Source of the DNA: Oxyruncus cristatus
Taxonomy: Eukaryota; Chordata; Aves; Passeriformes; Cotingidae
Assembly (NCBI GenBank): GCA_013399855.1
Contig: VXAY01002056.1
Span: 2,584,414 to 2,648,413, forward strand
Direction of reading: 5' to 3'
DNA: 64,000 nt
The position numbers were made by a program, and so were the translations under genes. The notes under the pieces were generated by a model. That model was not told where the DNA came from and made no database searches. It saw only the letters and a program-made list of their open reading frames with translations. This document shows positions 1 to 23,600 of the stretch, in pieces; position 1 is the first letter of the stretch; each line of letters starts with the position of its first letter.

Positions 1-1717
1 GGGGAACCATATAAAGGGAGTGCTATATTCCTTCATTTCATGCTGCACTGGCCAGATGCCATCTCTATCCTGTTATTAGTTTATATTGTTACTCCCAGTG
101 TCTCTCTGTAACAGGGATTATAGATTTTTCTCTTTTTCCTTTCCTCGGGATCTTTCCTAGATTTTCTCTTCTGCTCTTCAACAGCAGTTGTCCCTTCCTC
201 TTCATCTGACTGTGCTCCTATTTTTCATTCCTTTTCCCATTGTCAGTATTTGTCCTGTCCTGCCACCTTCCTGTTTCTCTTCCCTTTTCTGACTGGAGAC
301 AAATCAACATGTCCATGTGTACTGGAAGGATGAACATAAATGGAGTATTTTGGTGAAAGGGATGTTGCTGCCTGCAGTCAGTTCTATAGACAAAGAGGTA
401 TAGTCTGCTCTGGTTCGTGGCCCTACTGATACATGTTGGAGTTCTCCATTTGCAGTATTTTGGTCTTCCTTTCTAATTTTTTCCAAAGTCCATAGCTTTT
501 AGTTTATTGAGCAATGGACCACACAGAGTTTGCCAGTTGAGCCAGGGACAGCGAAATTTTTAAATACATTGTTTTTGTGATAGATATGTATGTTTAAGAG
601 GATTTCTTTCCGGAAGTGATATACTCTAACTTTGTGTAGGAAATTGGCTGCGTGGCCTTGCAACTGCTGTTATGAGTAATACAGACTTTACTTTGCATGT
701 GACTGGAAACTAAACTGATGAAAGCAATTCCATTCTTAGCAACCTGCTAGTGGAAAACATAGCTGTAGGATTAAAATGTTAATGATATGTCTTGGTTAGC
801 AGCATGTGTTATGATTTAGTTCAGATTTTTTTTTTACTGAACAAATTTAATAGCAAGTATGAAATAGAATGGATTTTAAAAGGTGTATTTTTAGGAAATC
901 TTTGGTGCAACAGAAACAGATAGATGTCATTTGTCTACCTGTATTTTTGCATGCTCTGTATTATATGCAACTTGGCTGTAAAAGGATGTTATCTGATCAG
1001 GATGGGAAGGTTTTTCAGCTGGTGTCTCAGTCATGTCTCAAAACTTTGCTTGTTAACTGTGGACAGTTGAAGCAGGTAGTAATATTTGTTTTCAGGCAAA
1101 CACTTCATACATCTGATGTGTGTAGTACATTAATATGCTTGTTGTGTCATTTTGCAGCTGGGAATACAGAAATTATACTTTAGGGTGAACAAAAATAGTG
1201 ATGGACAGGATGTCAGGAAGGTGTTGTGTTTCATATCTATCTCAGTGCGTTTACATAGTGGTACCTCTTAAATGCTCGTGGGCATTTTGGGTGGGTGGAT
1301 GTAGTGCCTTTGGATGTGTGACGAGGCAGCCACGATGCTGTAGTACCCTTTGAAAACTGGACAAAGCTGCAGAAGGTTGCAGAATCAGGTGAGAGCTTCT
1401 AAACCACCTTCTGCTATAAGAAATGTGCATCCAGTTCAGTTTAAAATTTGTTTAATTTCACAGCTGCTGTGGTTACAGCATTGTAATACTGAAATCTCCA
1501 CCCCAGTATCAGTTCTGTTTGACTGGCAAAAGTAATTCTAAAATGAAGCTGCCTATTGTGATCAACAAAGCTCGTTCTCGTGGCTAAAATGCCAACTCCA
1601 ATTTCTGAACTTTTCAGAGTAGTTAAAAAATAGTTGAAAAAAAAAAGCAGTGTGTATGTACTTAAAGTAGTATTAATGTTTTGCTTTGCCTTTATATTCC
1701 TTTATGTCCTTCACTAG
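1..1717. other. Upstream intron / 5' flank of GABPB1
   Basis: No exon, promoter or repeat can be supported here. The base before the GABPB1 start codon is the end of a good splice acceptor: a pyrimidine-rich tract, then CTTCACTAG at 1709-1717. The stretch is therefore most likely the last part of an intron whose upstream non-coding exon and promoter lie outside the window. Open frames in it, such as a 104-codon one at 869-1183, have no recognisable homology and no coding character. Confidence 0.6.
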
Positions 1718-13162
<11,445 letters not shown>

Positions 13163-14773
13163 TAAAAAAATGAACACTCTGCAAAGCCTGTTACTTTCAA
13201 AAACCTGCAGTACAATCTTGAACTGTACACTATATAGGTACAGATATGGGATTTCATGATAGAGAAGATGCTACAAGTTGATAACTGGACTTAAGCCGTG
13301 AGCTCTGATTAATTTCTTGTAACATAAAAACTCTGAATTTAGAAATTGTGAAAAGTATTTAAAATTAAATACTGTAAATAGTTGGTTTTTTTACAGTTTC
13401 AAAATGAGTTGATAAATCTTTTTGAAGGGATCCAGAAACACGAAAAGCCAATGTTTTTGTGAAATTTTTGATTTTAGTATGAATCTAACTTCTGAAAAAC
13501 AGAACAGTTTTAAGGGTGATGTTGATTTAAGCTGACAACTTGAAAATTGATTATATGACAAAATTAATTAACAGTTATTTCTACATGATAACAACTCAAA
13601 CAACTTCTCTGAATAAGACATTTCCAGGTGGAAATCTTTGTACAGCTTTAAGTAGTTGTCTCAGATTCTCTGAAAACCATTTTTGGTTTTTTTTTATTTT
13701 AGGTGGTGAAATTTTTATATTTAATTTCAGATATATCCAAGTAGATTTACATGTATATGAAGCTAATATTTTTTAAACTTTTCAGTTTGTACATATGCTG
13801 CATGTTTTTATAATTTCTACACGTACATCTTGCATAGGTATTTTTCATCAAAGACGAGAAAAATTATGAGAAAAATGTTTAGCCTATAGGTCATTTGAAG
13901 TAAGCTAGCAGCCAGTTTTATCATGGATGGTATATTTCTTGGAAGAATGTAATTTGTAATTAAGAAGAACAAAAAAGAATCTTAATTTACGTATTTGGTA
14001 GTGGAGGCATTGAAACTTCACTTTGTGTTTCTTACAATTTTCCTGTACAAACATTTTAAAGTTCAGTAACGAAGAGAAAAGAATGTCTCCACTGGAACAC
14101 AAATAGTGGTTATTTTAGAATATTCCTATTGATCTCTCTATCCCAATAGCCTTGAAATTACTTCAGTGATACATTTTTTTCTGAACAGACTTTTGCATTT
14201 TTAATTATGCAATTGGACAAGTAATTTTTTTATGTTGTAGTGATGCTCTTCCTACCCAACATCATTGTTCCTCACTGTGATACTGTGTTTGTGTGTGTCT
14301 GTGCAGTGATCTATTATGCTTAAAATTTATATGGCACGTTACATCTTCAGAGCATTGTAAAATCTTTTAAAGAACCCTTTACTGCACTGCCTGAGGCAGG
14401 TAAGTGTTATTGTCTCAATTTTTTAACTGGTATAAATGCAACACAAGGGAGTGGTAAATGACTGGCTTAACACCACGTGAACCTGTGGTCACCTGGGAAT
14501 GGATCTCAGGAGTTCCTGGCTTCTAGTCCTGTGCTTAGACTGAGCTGCCTTAAAGATTGTTCAGTGCTGTGTTACATTAAATTTTGAACTACTGTGCAGA
14601 TTCGTTTTTTGTAAGATAAAACTCTTTGTGCTTTGCTTTGTTGTTCCATGTTCACTGCTTTTATGGAATTGTTTATATAAACTTAAGCAAAAAGTCTGGT
14701 TTATCTATACTGTACATGGAAGAATTACCCTTAAAACTGTACTCTGGCCTACTTTTTCTATTTTACAATTAAA
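13163..14773 (+). other. Probable GABPB1 3' UTR
   Basis: AT-rich sequence follows the stop. The AATAAA at 13161-13166 overlaps the stop codon and is too close to be the main signal. More plausible 3' ends are ATTAAA at 14768-14773 and AATAAA at 15095-15100. The true end cannot be fixed from sequence alone. Confidence 0.45.
14321..14550 (+). repeat. CORE-SINE fragment (MIR-like)
   Basis: The order of motifs follows the MIR/amniote CORE-SINE pattern: a 'gcattgtaaaatc...ctgaggcaggtaagtgttattgtc' part, then a decayed 'gaaactgaggca' zone. It ends with GGATCTCAGGAGTTCCTGGC and TTCTAGTCCTGTGCTTAGAC, close to the family's 'aacccaggagtcctggctcccagtcctgtgctct' end. It is clearly old. The exact subfamily is not determined. 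Confidence 0.65.
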
Positions 14774-17418
14774 TATCTTTTCCACATATATGTAGTGTAG
14801 AATCAATTCCATTTCAGTTGTTTTGTGTGTGCATTAGAAGGTCTAAGCCTCTGTGTTGGGCACTTGGAGAAACATGAAGAAACAGTTTTAGGCTTAGAAT
14901 GGCCTTAAGTGGTGGGAGGGAGGAGTGGGCAGAGAATTGTATTGTACTGTACAAAACTTTGTCAAAAAGGTCAAAATTTGACTTGAGTTTATAGAATTGG
15001 CAGTTAGAAAAAAATTCTAAATATCCAAGTATCATTACATAGTTGGTAAATGTGATCCTAATTGGCAGATTTGACCTAAAAATAATCAAAACATAATAAA
15101 AATGAAAAACCTGAGGTGGTGGGTTTGAAAAGAATTATTTTCAAGGATATAATTATGCTGGTACTTGAAGAAAGCCTTGTGCAGTGAATATGTGGAAATT
15201 GCTCTGTTTTAGGGATTTTTTCAGGAACGATCCATAATGTCACTACCAGATGCAGGAACCAGTTGGTGGAGATAGATGTGCTGCCTAGGCATTGTTCCGA
15301 TTGAATTATTCCGTAATCAAACTAATGTTTGTGTCCTCACATCGCACAAAATTGACGACAGTGTAATCTCTGTGGGTTCTTAATAATGATAAGAGTCTCA
15401 GTCTGAGTGGTGAGAGTGGTAAGGTTCACATCCAAATGGAGAGTTTCCCACGGTTGGGCCAGCACAGACCTTTGTAGCAAATAATGAAGTGAACCTTTTC
15501 CAATCATTCTGTTTCCTGTGAGCAAATATTCTATTCCTCATTGTCCATAATGAAATCCTACTAAGTGCAGGGTAGCTATAACAAAACCTTATTTATCACC
15601 AGCAATATTTACCCTACCTGTAATTCGTTGTCACCTATTCTAGTTCTGAACAGGACCTGCTGTTTGTTCTCTTCTGCACAGAACAAGAGACCAAGCTGAG
15701 GAAACTGTCAGCTTTGAGCAAGGCGTAGGGTGTATGTCACATGAAATATTTATTGTATAGTTTAGCTCTGAAAACACTGTTAAAAATATTGTTCCTTATT
15801 TGCTGTTCCAAAGTAAAAACAAAATGTAATTAGCTACCATCTGTTTCTTTGAACAGATGTTCATATATTTTAAATATTAGTTACTTCTAATGAGCTAGAA
15901 TCACGGTTTTGGGGAACTTTGGGCTCTTCTTGAGTTGGTTCTGTGCTTGATGCACCTTCTCACCTTACTTGTTTTCCTTTATGGGATCATTTACAGTAAA
16001 GCCAAGAGAACTTAATAAATTGATATGAAGTGTGTGGGCAGCTTGTTACTTATCTCCTGATGTTTCCAGAGAAATGTGAAAAAACAGATGAATATGCGTA
16101 GAGTATATTTTTTTTCACTTCTTTTAATACCTTTTTACCAATTTGGGGGGTTTTTTTCAGTACATTAATCTGATATGTGTGTATCAGAGCATCTTTGTCG
16201 TATCTAGAAAACAGTTGCTTCTCAAATATCTAATTGCAATAGGAACTAGGAAAGGTTTCACACTGTTCTGTAGACATTGTACTGTGAGAACAATGTAACA
16301 ACTTTCTAGAGCTATGAAAGTGTTTGGGCTGTATTTGGGTGTATGAGGCAGAGAATTCAAGCTGCTCTGGCAAGTTTGTTCTCTTCTGTGTGATCAGAAC
16401 AGCGAAACTGCTGTTGGGTATCAGATGAAGGCTCTGCCTGACCTGGTGTCCCGTCTCCGTCAGGGCCAACCCTAAGCAGGAGCCCGAGGTAGAGCAAAAA
16501 TAGAGCAAGAATATATTATACTGGTAGTAGTTTCTGGTGCTTAGTCCACAGATCCTACCTATCTCTCTCTTTGCCCAGGGCTGCTTGGTACAGCGTATAG
16601 CAAGTAAAGATGGTAAGTGCTCAGCAGTGAGTACAGTGTCAAAGGTTGTGCTGGCAGAGATAGGTCAGGGTGTGTTTTCCAGTCCTAAAACTGGAACAAG
16701 GGGGAGTCTACATGGCTGTCCTTTCAAACAGAACAATCCAGGTGGAGGACTTGGAGGAATTCTGGAGAGACAAGACCAAATCCCAGTTCTTCTGTGTACT
16801 GTACGTGAGGAAAGCAAGCGTAATGAGGGGAAAAATAAGCATTTTGCCAGCTCCCCAATCTAGGGTGATATCCATGGAGGAACATCACCCTGATCTGTGT
16901 AACCTGCTCTGATCTGGAAAGGCAGGAAATCCACTAGGAAGACCATTGCTGCCTTGTATTGCAGTTCTGGAATTGATAATAACTGTAGTCTTTCCTTTTA
17001 GCAGCATGGGCTGACTGCATAGAGGACTGAAGACTTGTGGGGATGTAGGTATATTCTTATTGTTTTGGGAATTCTCAAAACAATTCTTAAAAAACCCTCC
17101 TTCCCTGTCTGCAGTGTCAAATTTGTTCTGTGCTGGCGCCTTGTTTTAATGACTAGCACAATAGTTGGGTGTGCTAGTGTAACATCTGCTGGCTTTTATT
17201 TGGTTTTGGAAGTTCTTGAGCTTTTTCTCTCCCACGAGCCTCATGTTAATGTGGCTTATGTTCATGATGTGGATTACTGTGAGACTTCTGAAAGATTGAC
17301 TGAAAATGGGAAAGGGTTAGTGCAGAGGCAGCTCCTCTTAGCGATACACTATCTTGCACATCAAAAGGGCACAGATGAGAACATGAGAGACTGTAAAAGC
17401 CCTCAGTTGGGAGGAGTT
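14774..17418. other. GABPB1-HDC intergenic region
   Basis: Between the probable GABPB1 3' end and the HDC promoter I see no conserved coding exon, RNA gene or clear repeat. Two AATAAA signals at 15095 and 16014 might serve longer GABPB1 transcripts. Confidence 0.6.
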
Positions 17419-17424
17419 AGATAA
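17419..17424 (+). promoter_or_regulatory. GATA-type site (AGATAA) upstream of HDC
   Basis: A WGATAR match about 74 bases upstream of the HDC TATA box. GATA2 is a known activator of HDC in mast cells and basophils of mammals. Function here is inferred, and a 6-base match is common by chance. Confidence 0.35.
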
Positions 17425-17479
17425 ACACTCACCAATAACCTGCCTACGTTAAACCTTTTCCAGAATGCGTGAGTCTGAG

Positions 17480-17485
17480 AGATAA
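17480..17485 (+). promoter_or_regulatory. GATA-type site (AGATAA) next to the HDC TATA box
   Basis: A second WGATAR match, only 7 bases from the TATA box at 17493. The pairing with the site at 17419 is suggestive, but function is not shown. Confidence 0.35.
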
Positions 17486-17492
17486 AGGGAGC

Positions 17493-17498
17493 TATAAA
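17493..17498 (+). promoter_or_regulatory. TATA box of HDC
   Basis: TATAAA in the context GCTATAAAGG, 101 bases before the HDC start codon. The usual spacing puts transcription start near 17523, giving a 5' UTR of about 70 nt with no upstream ATG. HDC is a tissue-restricted gene, which fits a TATA promoter without a CpG island. Confidence 0.75.
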
Positions 17499-17593
17499 GG
17501 GGGAAGCAGCCAGGAGGGCACCAGAGTGAACTGCCCACAGCTCCCGAAAGGTCGTGGCCCAGGTTTGAAGAGGTGCTTCTGTAAGAAATCAGT

Positions 17594-17621
17594 ATGGAGC
17601 CTGAGGAGTACAGACAGAGAG
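17594..17621 (+). CDS. HDC: HDC coding exon 1 (residues 1-9)
   Basis: Short first coding exon, MEPEEYRQR plus the first base of a Gly codon. Donor GTGAGT. It matches human MMEPEEYRER with one Met fewer. No single long open frame contains it, but position, phase and homology agree. Confidence 0.93.
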
Positions 17622-20600
17622 GTGAGTGATCCTTGGCTCTTGCAAACCGGTATCACTTGCTCATGGAGATCAACTATGATAGGGCTGGGAGTGGTCCCCA
17701 AAATTAGGATGGGCTATATACTCTTTATTTGCACACATGTTCTTAAGACTTGGATCTGCTGAGGCTGAGACAAAAATGTGTGCCAGGGCTGAGTTTAAAT
17801 TAATGGATTTAGAGCCCATGGGTAGCTTAGCCTTTTTGGTCTTACTTTTAAGATACTGTGGGAAAGCTGCAAAACTGTAATTCTGAATGAACTTGTGCTA
17901 AGGGTTTATGCACATTGGCTCTTCCCCAGCCGACACTGTGATACTGGTACAGTTCTGGAGATGAGGAGCAAACTTCAGTCCCGGGGCTGGAGGAGATTGC
18001 CTTAAAAAGTGGAGAAGATGTGTGGAACTATGCAGCTGTTTTCAGAGGATGCAAAATAGGGTATGCTGTATTGACAAGGAAGTGTAGGGCATAATGAAAA
18101 TTTAATTCCCATGAAATGCAGTTTCAGTTAATTTGTAGGCAAGAAAGTCTAACCTCTCAGTAACCAAACAAACTGTACTTGTACCCTGACTGTGTTTTAA
18201 AGGTGCATTTGAACTATTCAAGAATGACACTGAAATAAGCCTGTGAGTCTGTTCTGTCCCCATGAAACCTGTTCTGGAAGCTGTGTCCCTACATTATTGG
18301 ATGGGATCAGCGGGGTGTAGGAGGGAGGTCAGTTCTGCTGGCTGTGGTGGGAGCAGTATTCCAATGGTAATGGCAGATTGTGTGAAGTGCTGGTGTTGCT
18401 AGGTAGTTTTCTCATAATTAAAACTCAAAACACTGGTTTGCCTCTTCTAGGGAAAGAGATGGTGGATTACATTTGCCAGTACCTGAGCAATGTGAGAGAG
18501 AGACGGGTGATTCCCGATGTACAGCCAGGTTACATGAGAGCCCAGTTGCCGGATTCTGCCCCAGTGGACCCAGACAGCTGGGACAACATCTTTGGAGATA
18601 TAGAGAAGATTATTATGCCAGGGGTAAGCAGTAAAGTGTAATCATGACGGGAAAAGGCCCTTGTTGCCTGGGGTGAACACCAGATCCTGGAAATGCACAG
18701 GTTCTCCGGAACATTTATCTAAATGAGTAAAGTACCCAAAAACGTAGAATAAGTCTTGTAGACATTATGTCGAGAGAAGGATTCTGGTGATTACTGTTGT
18801 GTTCCTACCTATAGTTTTAAGGGATAGACTGAATGTATTTTTGAAATATGTTATATATTAACTCATATTTGCTTATAGGGAGACATTCACCAGTATCAGA
18901 AAATCATTAGCTTCACAGTGTCTCTACCTGCTGACCTGTATAATCTCTGTTTCAGAGATGTGGAAACTTGGGCACAGCAGTTGTGTACATATAAGACCTG
19001 TCTCCCGTTCTTTGAATGTAAAGGTCTTGTTTCTCTTGTGCATAAGTACTGCAGATTCTGCTAAGGGAGTTCATATTATCAAATTACAAGTTTTATGTAA
19101 GAAGCTCTTTCAGAATCTATTCTCAGATTTTTTTTATAGATGTTTGCAGAAACTCGATCTGATGTAGGAGAGGTATTCACATTACACATGCTTGTGCTGG
19201 TATCCCACATACAAGCTCCTTCAGGTGTATAGAGGGGCTTATATAGTTATAGACTGCTGTGTGTAGCTACGAATTTTATTTGACAAAATGAGCAAGAGCA
19301 ACTTTGTTGCAAGGATTCCCTTTATAAAGATAAAAATTTTGATAAATCTTTCTGACTCTAGTCTTTTGAACACGGCACAACATTCTTTCCTGTTCAGAGT
19401 CTTTGTCTGCCTGTTTAATTCAGATAAATGCTTTTGCTGTTTTTTGGACTTTATCTAAAAACGACACAGTGTTATCATCTGCTAGTGCTGCACTCCTATT
19501 GGTGCTATCTCTGCAGCTTTCTGCTGGCAGATGTGTAGTTGCACTTATGTTGCTGTGATCCCTTTCCATCATTTTAAAGATCTAGTGATAATCTCATGTA
19601 GAATTTTGTGACATTTCCAGGCTTAACTTCTAGATAATTCTGTTCCAGGTAGTCCATTGGCAAAGTCCACACATGCATGCCTACTTTCCAGCTCTTACTT
19701 CCTGGCCTTCACTCCTTGGAGATATGTTGGCTGATGCAATTAACTGCTTGGGATTCACATGGGTAATATTTTTTTTTTTTTTTTTACTACTTTAGATGTT
19801 AGTTTCCTGTGTGTAAGATGCAAGAGCAGGTCACAGTCATTCTTTCTTTTTCTCCAAGTCAGTATCATTATTTGCTTTAGCCAACTGTATGTTGTTTGTG
19901 TAAGTGGAAAATTCACTTTAAAAAAACCCTGAAAAGAAGATATAAAACCAAACATTACCTAGTAGTAAGAGGTGAATGAAGAAAATATACCACTAGAAGT
20001 GTCTGTTTTCTAAATCTTTGCATATCCCACTGTGAGCATTGTTCCCTGTCATCTAATCTCAGTGCCAAGATTGTTACACAAGCACCGCAGGCGATAAAGC
20101 AGCCACCATCCATGACTGCAGGCTAGATTGGGCTCCAGTCCAGTTCTCCTGCTCCTTTGAGAGAACACATTTCCTATTTTTCCTCTTCTGAAAATAATTG
20201 TTTGGTGGCCTGGCCCAAAATACCTGAGCATTTTGTATCCTCCTGCAGCAGCTTCACAGCGCTACTTTGTTATAACTGTGCTTATCTCAGTAGCCTTCTG
20301 AAAGCCAATGTTCTCCCCAGTGGTGAAGTTGCCCACATTTTTAGGCGTGTGTCTCTGTGTAAGAAAGCAGTAGAACCTCATAAACCTATAAGATATTGAT
20401 GGGTATTGTCTCCATGTAGTTGTATCAGATCAGCTCATTGTCTCCCTTAGCTCTCAGCTGGAAGAGGGATCAGCGCCCGGGCTGAATTATAGTCTGATTC
20501 TCTTTTTTTTTTTTTTTTTTTTAATTTTTCTAGGCCTCCAGCCCAGCCTGTACAGAACTGGAAATGAATGTGATGGATTGGTTGGCTAAAATGCTGGGGC

Positions 20601-23600
20601 TTCCAGAAAAATTCCTGCACCACCATCCTGACAGTGTGGGTGGAGGAGTGTTACAGGTAGGGGGCATTAGAGGAGGTCTCATCAATGTTTTGTTTTCACT
20701 CAAGTGAATTTCCCTCTCGGTGATAGTTTTCCTAGAGGCAAAACCAACAAGATCCTCAAGTTTGGGTCTGAATAGAGACAAATCCCAATTTGGCATTATT
20801 TTCCCAAATTTTAGTGTTAAACGTAGAAGATTAAAGAATAAGAATTGCTGTTGCTTTTAGTGTTAACTGGGTTATGGACGAGCAACAGATACTCTTGTGG
20901 CCTTTCTAAGGATAAATGAGAGTGAAATTTAATTCAGTCTGTTTCACAGCACCAAATTATATACTAAAGTGTTCTTACATAATTATGGAAGGAATCCTTG
21001 TCACTGTCCTTCTGCCACAGTCCTTAGCCACACAAAAAAATATTTTTCCTTTTTCTCGTGTCTACTTTGTGTCTCTGAGAGGTGCAAGATCAAAGCCTGA
21101 ACCTTTACCTCCTTTTGGAAGGCTTAAGCAAGTATCCCCTGGAATCAGTGTTGAGGTTCTGTGTTGTTATAAGGGCTTTTGCTTGCATTTGTAATTTCAT
21201 GGGAAATAGTACATTTTATCTTTAGAACAAAAGGAAAATACGATTTATTTACTCCCCCCAGCTCAGTCCTGCACATAAAAAAAATACAGCAGTTGAAAGG
21301 CTTTGTTTTGTGTTGCTGGCCCAGAGAGCTGCTCATCAGCTAATGACTTTCCACTGCATCACAGAAAAGCTGTAGTAGGAATAAAAGAGGGAGTGGGCAG
21401 CTGAGTACCGACTTCAGTAAATCCCTGGCAAGATAGCAATGAAGTAGCAGTTGCAGTAAATGAGCAATGTCTTTGCAGAGCACTGTGAGCGAATCCACCT
21501 TGGTTGCACTGCTAGCAGCAAGGAAGAACAAAATTCTGGAGATGAAGGTTTCCGAGCCAGACTCCAATGAGTCCTCGCTCAATTCTCGCCTCATCGCTTA
21601 TGCATCTGATCAAGTAGGTTCTAATGGTTACAAAGAAAACAAATTTGCTTATGCTGTCTCACTCAGACTGCAATGTGAACTCACAGGACTCACAGGAATG
21701 CCTCACAAGCATGAACAAGTTCCTCTAACACTGCTTTCTTCAGATGAGGAAACGAAATCAGTGTGAGGCAAGGTTTCGTAGGGTCCTGGCAGTCCTCAGC
21801 AGACTGTTCCACATGACTCATTTCTAAACTTCCTTCCTGTTTTTCACAAAGCCTTACCCCAGTAACTAGGTGCTGATCTCATGCTGCTCCAGCTCGTGTT
21901 TGTTCACAGCCCCCTTCCACTCAGAACAGGCACGCTCAAGGCGCTGTTACCTCAGTGCTGCGCCGGGCTGTGGGCTCCACTCTGGGCCTCTGCCTGCAAA
22001 CCTGTTCTGTCCCTGGGCTCCTGAACTGAACAATTGTATTTTCCTGTGAAAACTGCACCAGGAGAGACACTCATGCTGGTTGTCTCTTAGCATAACTAAA
22101 AGGACTTTTTCCTGTGAGGTGTTTTGGTCTACCCAGAAGTAAGCACAATTTGGGGGATTTATCTTCTTATGGCAGGGAGGAGGGAATAAACTGGGGTTGA
22201 TCCATTTCTAGAGGCTCCTTTAAGCGCTGAGTTTTGATAAATGGCCCTTCAAACGCAAGATGAGGATGCCTATTACTATATTTTGTTTCAGAGACAAGTA
22301 CCCAAATAAATGAAGTATTCCTTGAAATTACAGTGTACTGTTTCTTATAGATACTCACAAAGAAGTCACTTTCAGACTTATATTAATATGGATTACAACA
22401 AAGGCATTACCTCTGCATTTCTTGCCACCACTGTCTTTCATAAGGCCATAACTTACCACAGCTGTTCAACCTCAGAACTTGAGTTCTTACTGTTTTTCTT
22501 ATTTTAAAGGCACATTCTTCCGTAGAAAAGGCTGGCTTGATTTCCCTTGTGAAGATAAAATTTCTGCCTGTGGATGAGAACTTTTCCCTCAGAGGTGAAA
22601 CTTTGAAGAAAGCCATTGCAGAAGACAGAAAGAAAGGCCTCGTGCCAGTCTTTGTATGTTCAACTTTCTGGCTGGGGGTATTGGCATTCTTAATGTGAAG
22701 ATAAAATTATATCTGAAAGATTTCTTGTTGTGTTAAAATACATTTACTGAATGTTAAAATGTATAGAAGAGTTTCTATTTTATTGAATGAAAACTTTTAA
22801 TATTTTGAGTGTCTACCTAACCTGCCCACTTTCAAAGTGCTGCATCCATTTATTAAAAAAACCCAATCCATCTTAACAGGTTTGTTTTTTTCTAGGTTTG
22901 TGCAACTTTGGGTACAACTGGTGTCTGTGCTTTTGACAATCTCTCAGAACTGGGTCCAATTTGTAAGTGTCTTTTTTTATCCCCTGATTTTTAACTATGA
23001 AAGCATATAAAAGATAGGGAGACTTTTGCATGCCAAAACCAAGGAGGGTAGAAACACCGATCAGCTGAGTTTTTCAGACCTGTCTCAGGGGTTACTGAAG
23101 TCAGTACAGGACTTTGCAGTGTAAGTTTTAGATTAGGATGCTAAAACACAATCTGCTCATGATGGATGAAATTTGCCAACTGGTAAATCTTTAATGTGGT
23201 TATTCAGCAAATACAGACTGTGTAATACTGTTACAGGATGGATACATAAATATTTAACCTAGCAAAGGAGTTTTGAAAGTAGATTCTGATAGGACATCCT
23301 TTGGATCCACCAGTTCCATAGGTAAATTTGACATGGTTGCAGATTGTACTTCAGCATCCATTCTGCCCGGTACCTTTGGAACACCTGAGGTGCTTTCTCC
23401 TATGGATCAGATTGTAGCTTCTATTTCTGGGTCATTTTTGCTTGCTTGCCCCAATGTCTTCATTCTGGTTTTGAGCAACTGAGTGGTACTGGGGAATTTC
23501 ATGTAGTAAAAAGGCAGGGGAGAGAAATCAATCGTTGAGAAGACTCACGCACATCAAATATGAAATAGTGAATTTTGTTATAGTGTCCACCTGATTTCAG

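Noticed and set aside
869..1183. 104-codon open frame upstream of GABPB1
   Set aside because: It lies in the probable 5' intron of GABPB1. Its composition is like the surrounding intron and no domain is seen.
17035..17424. 129-codon open frame just upstream of HDC
   Set aside because: It overlaps the proximal HDC promoter area, has no homology I recognise and no coding character.
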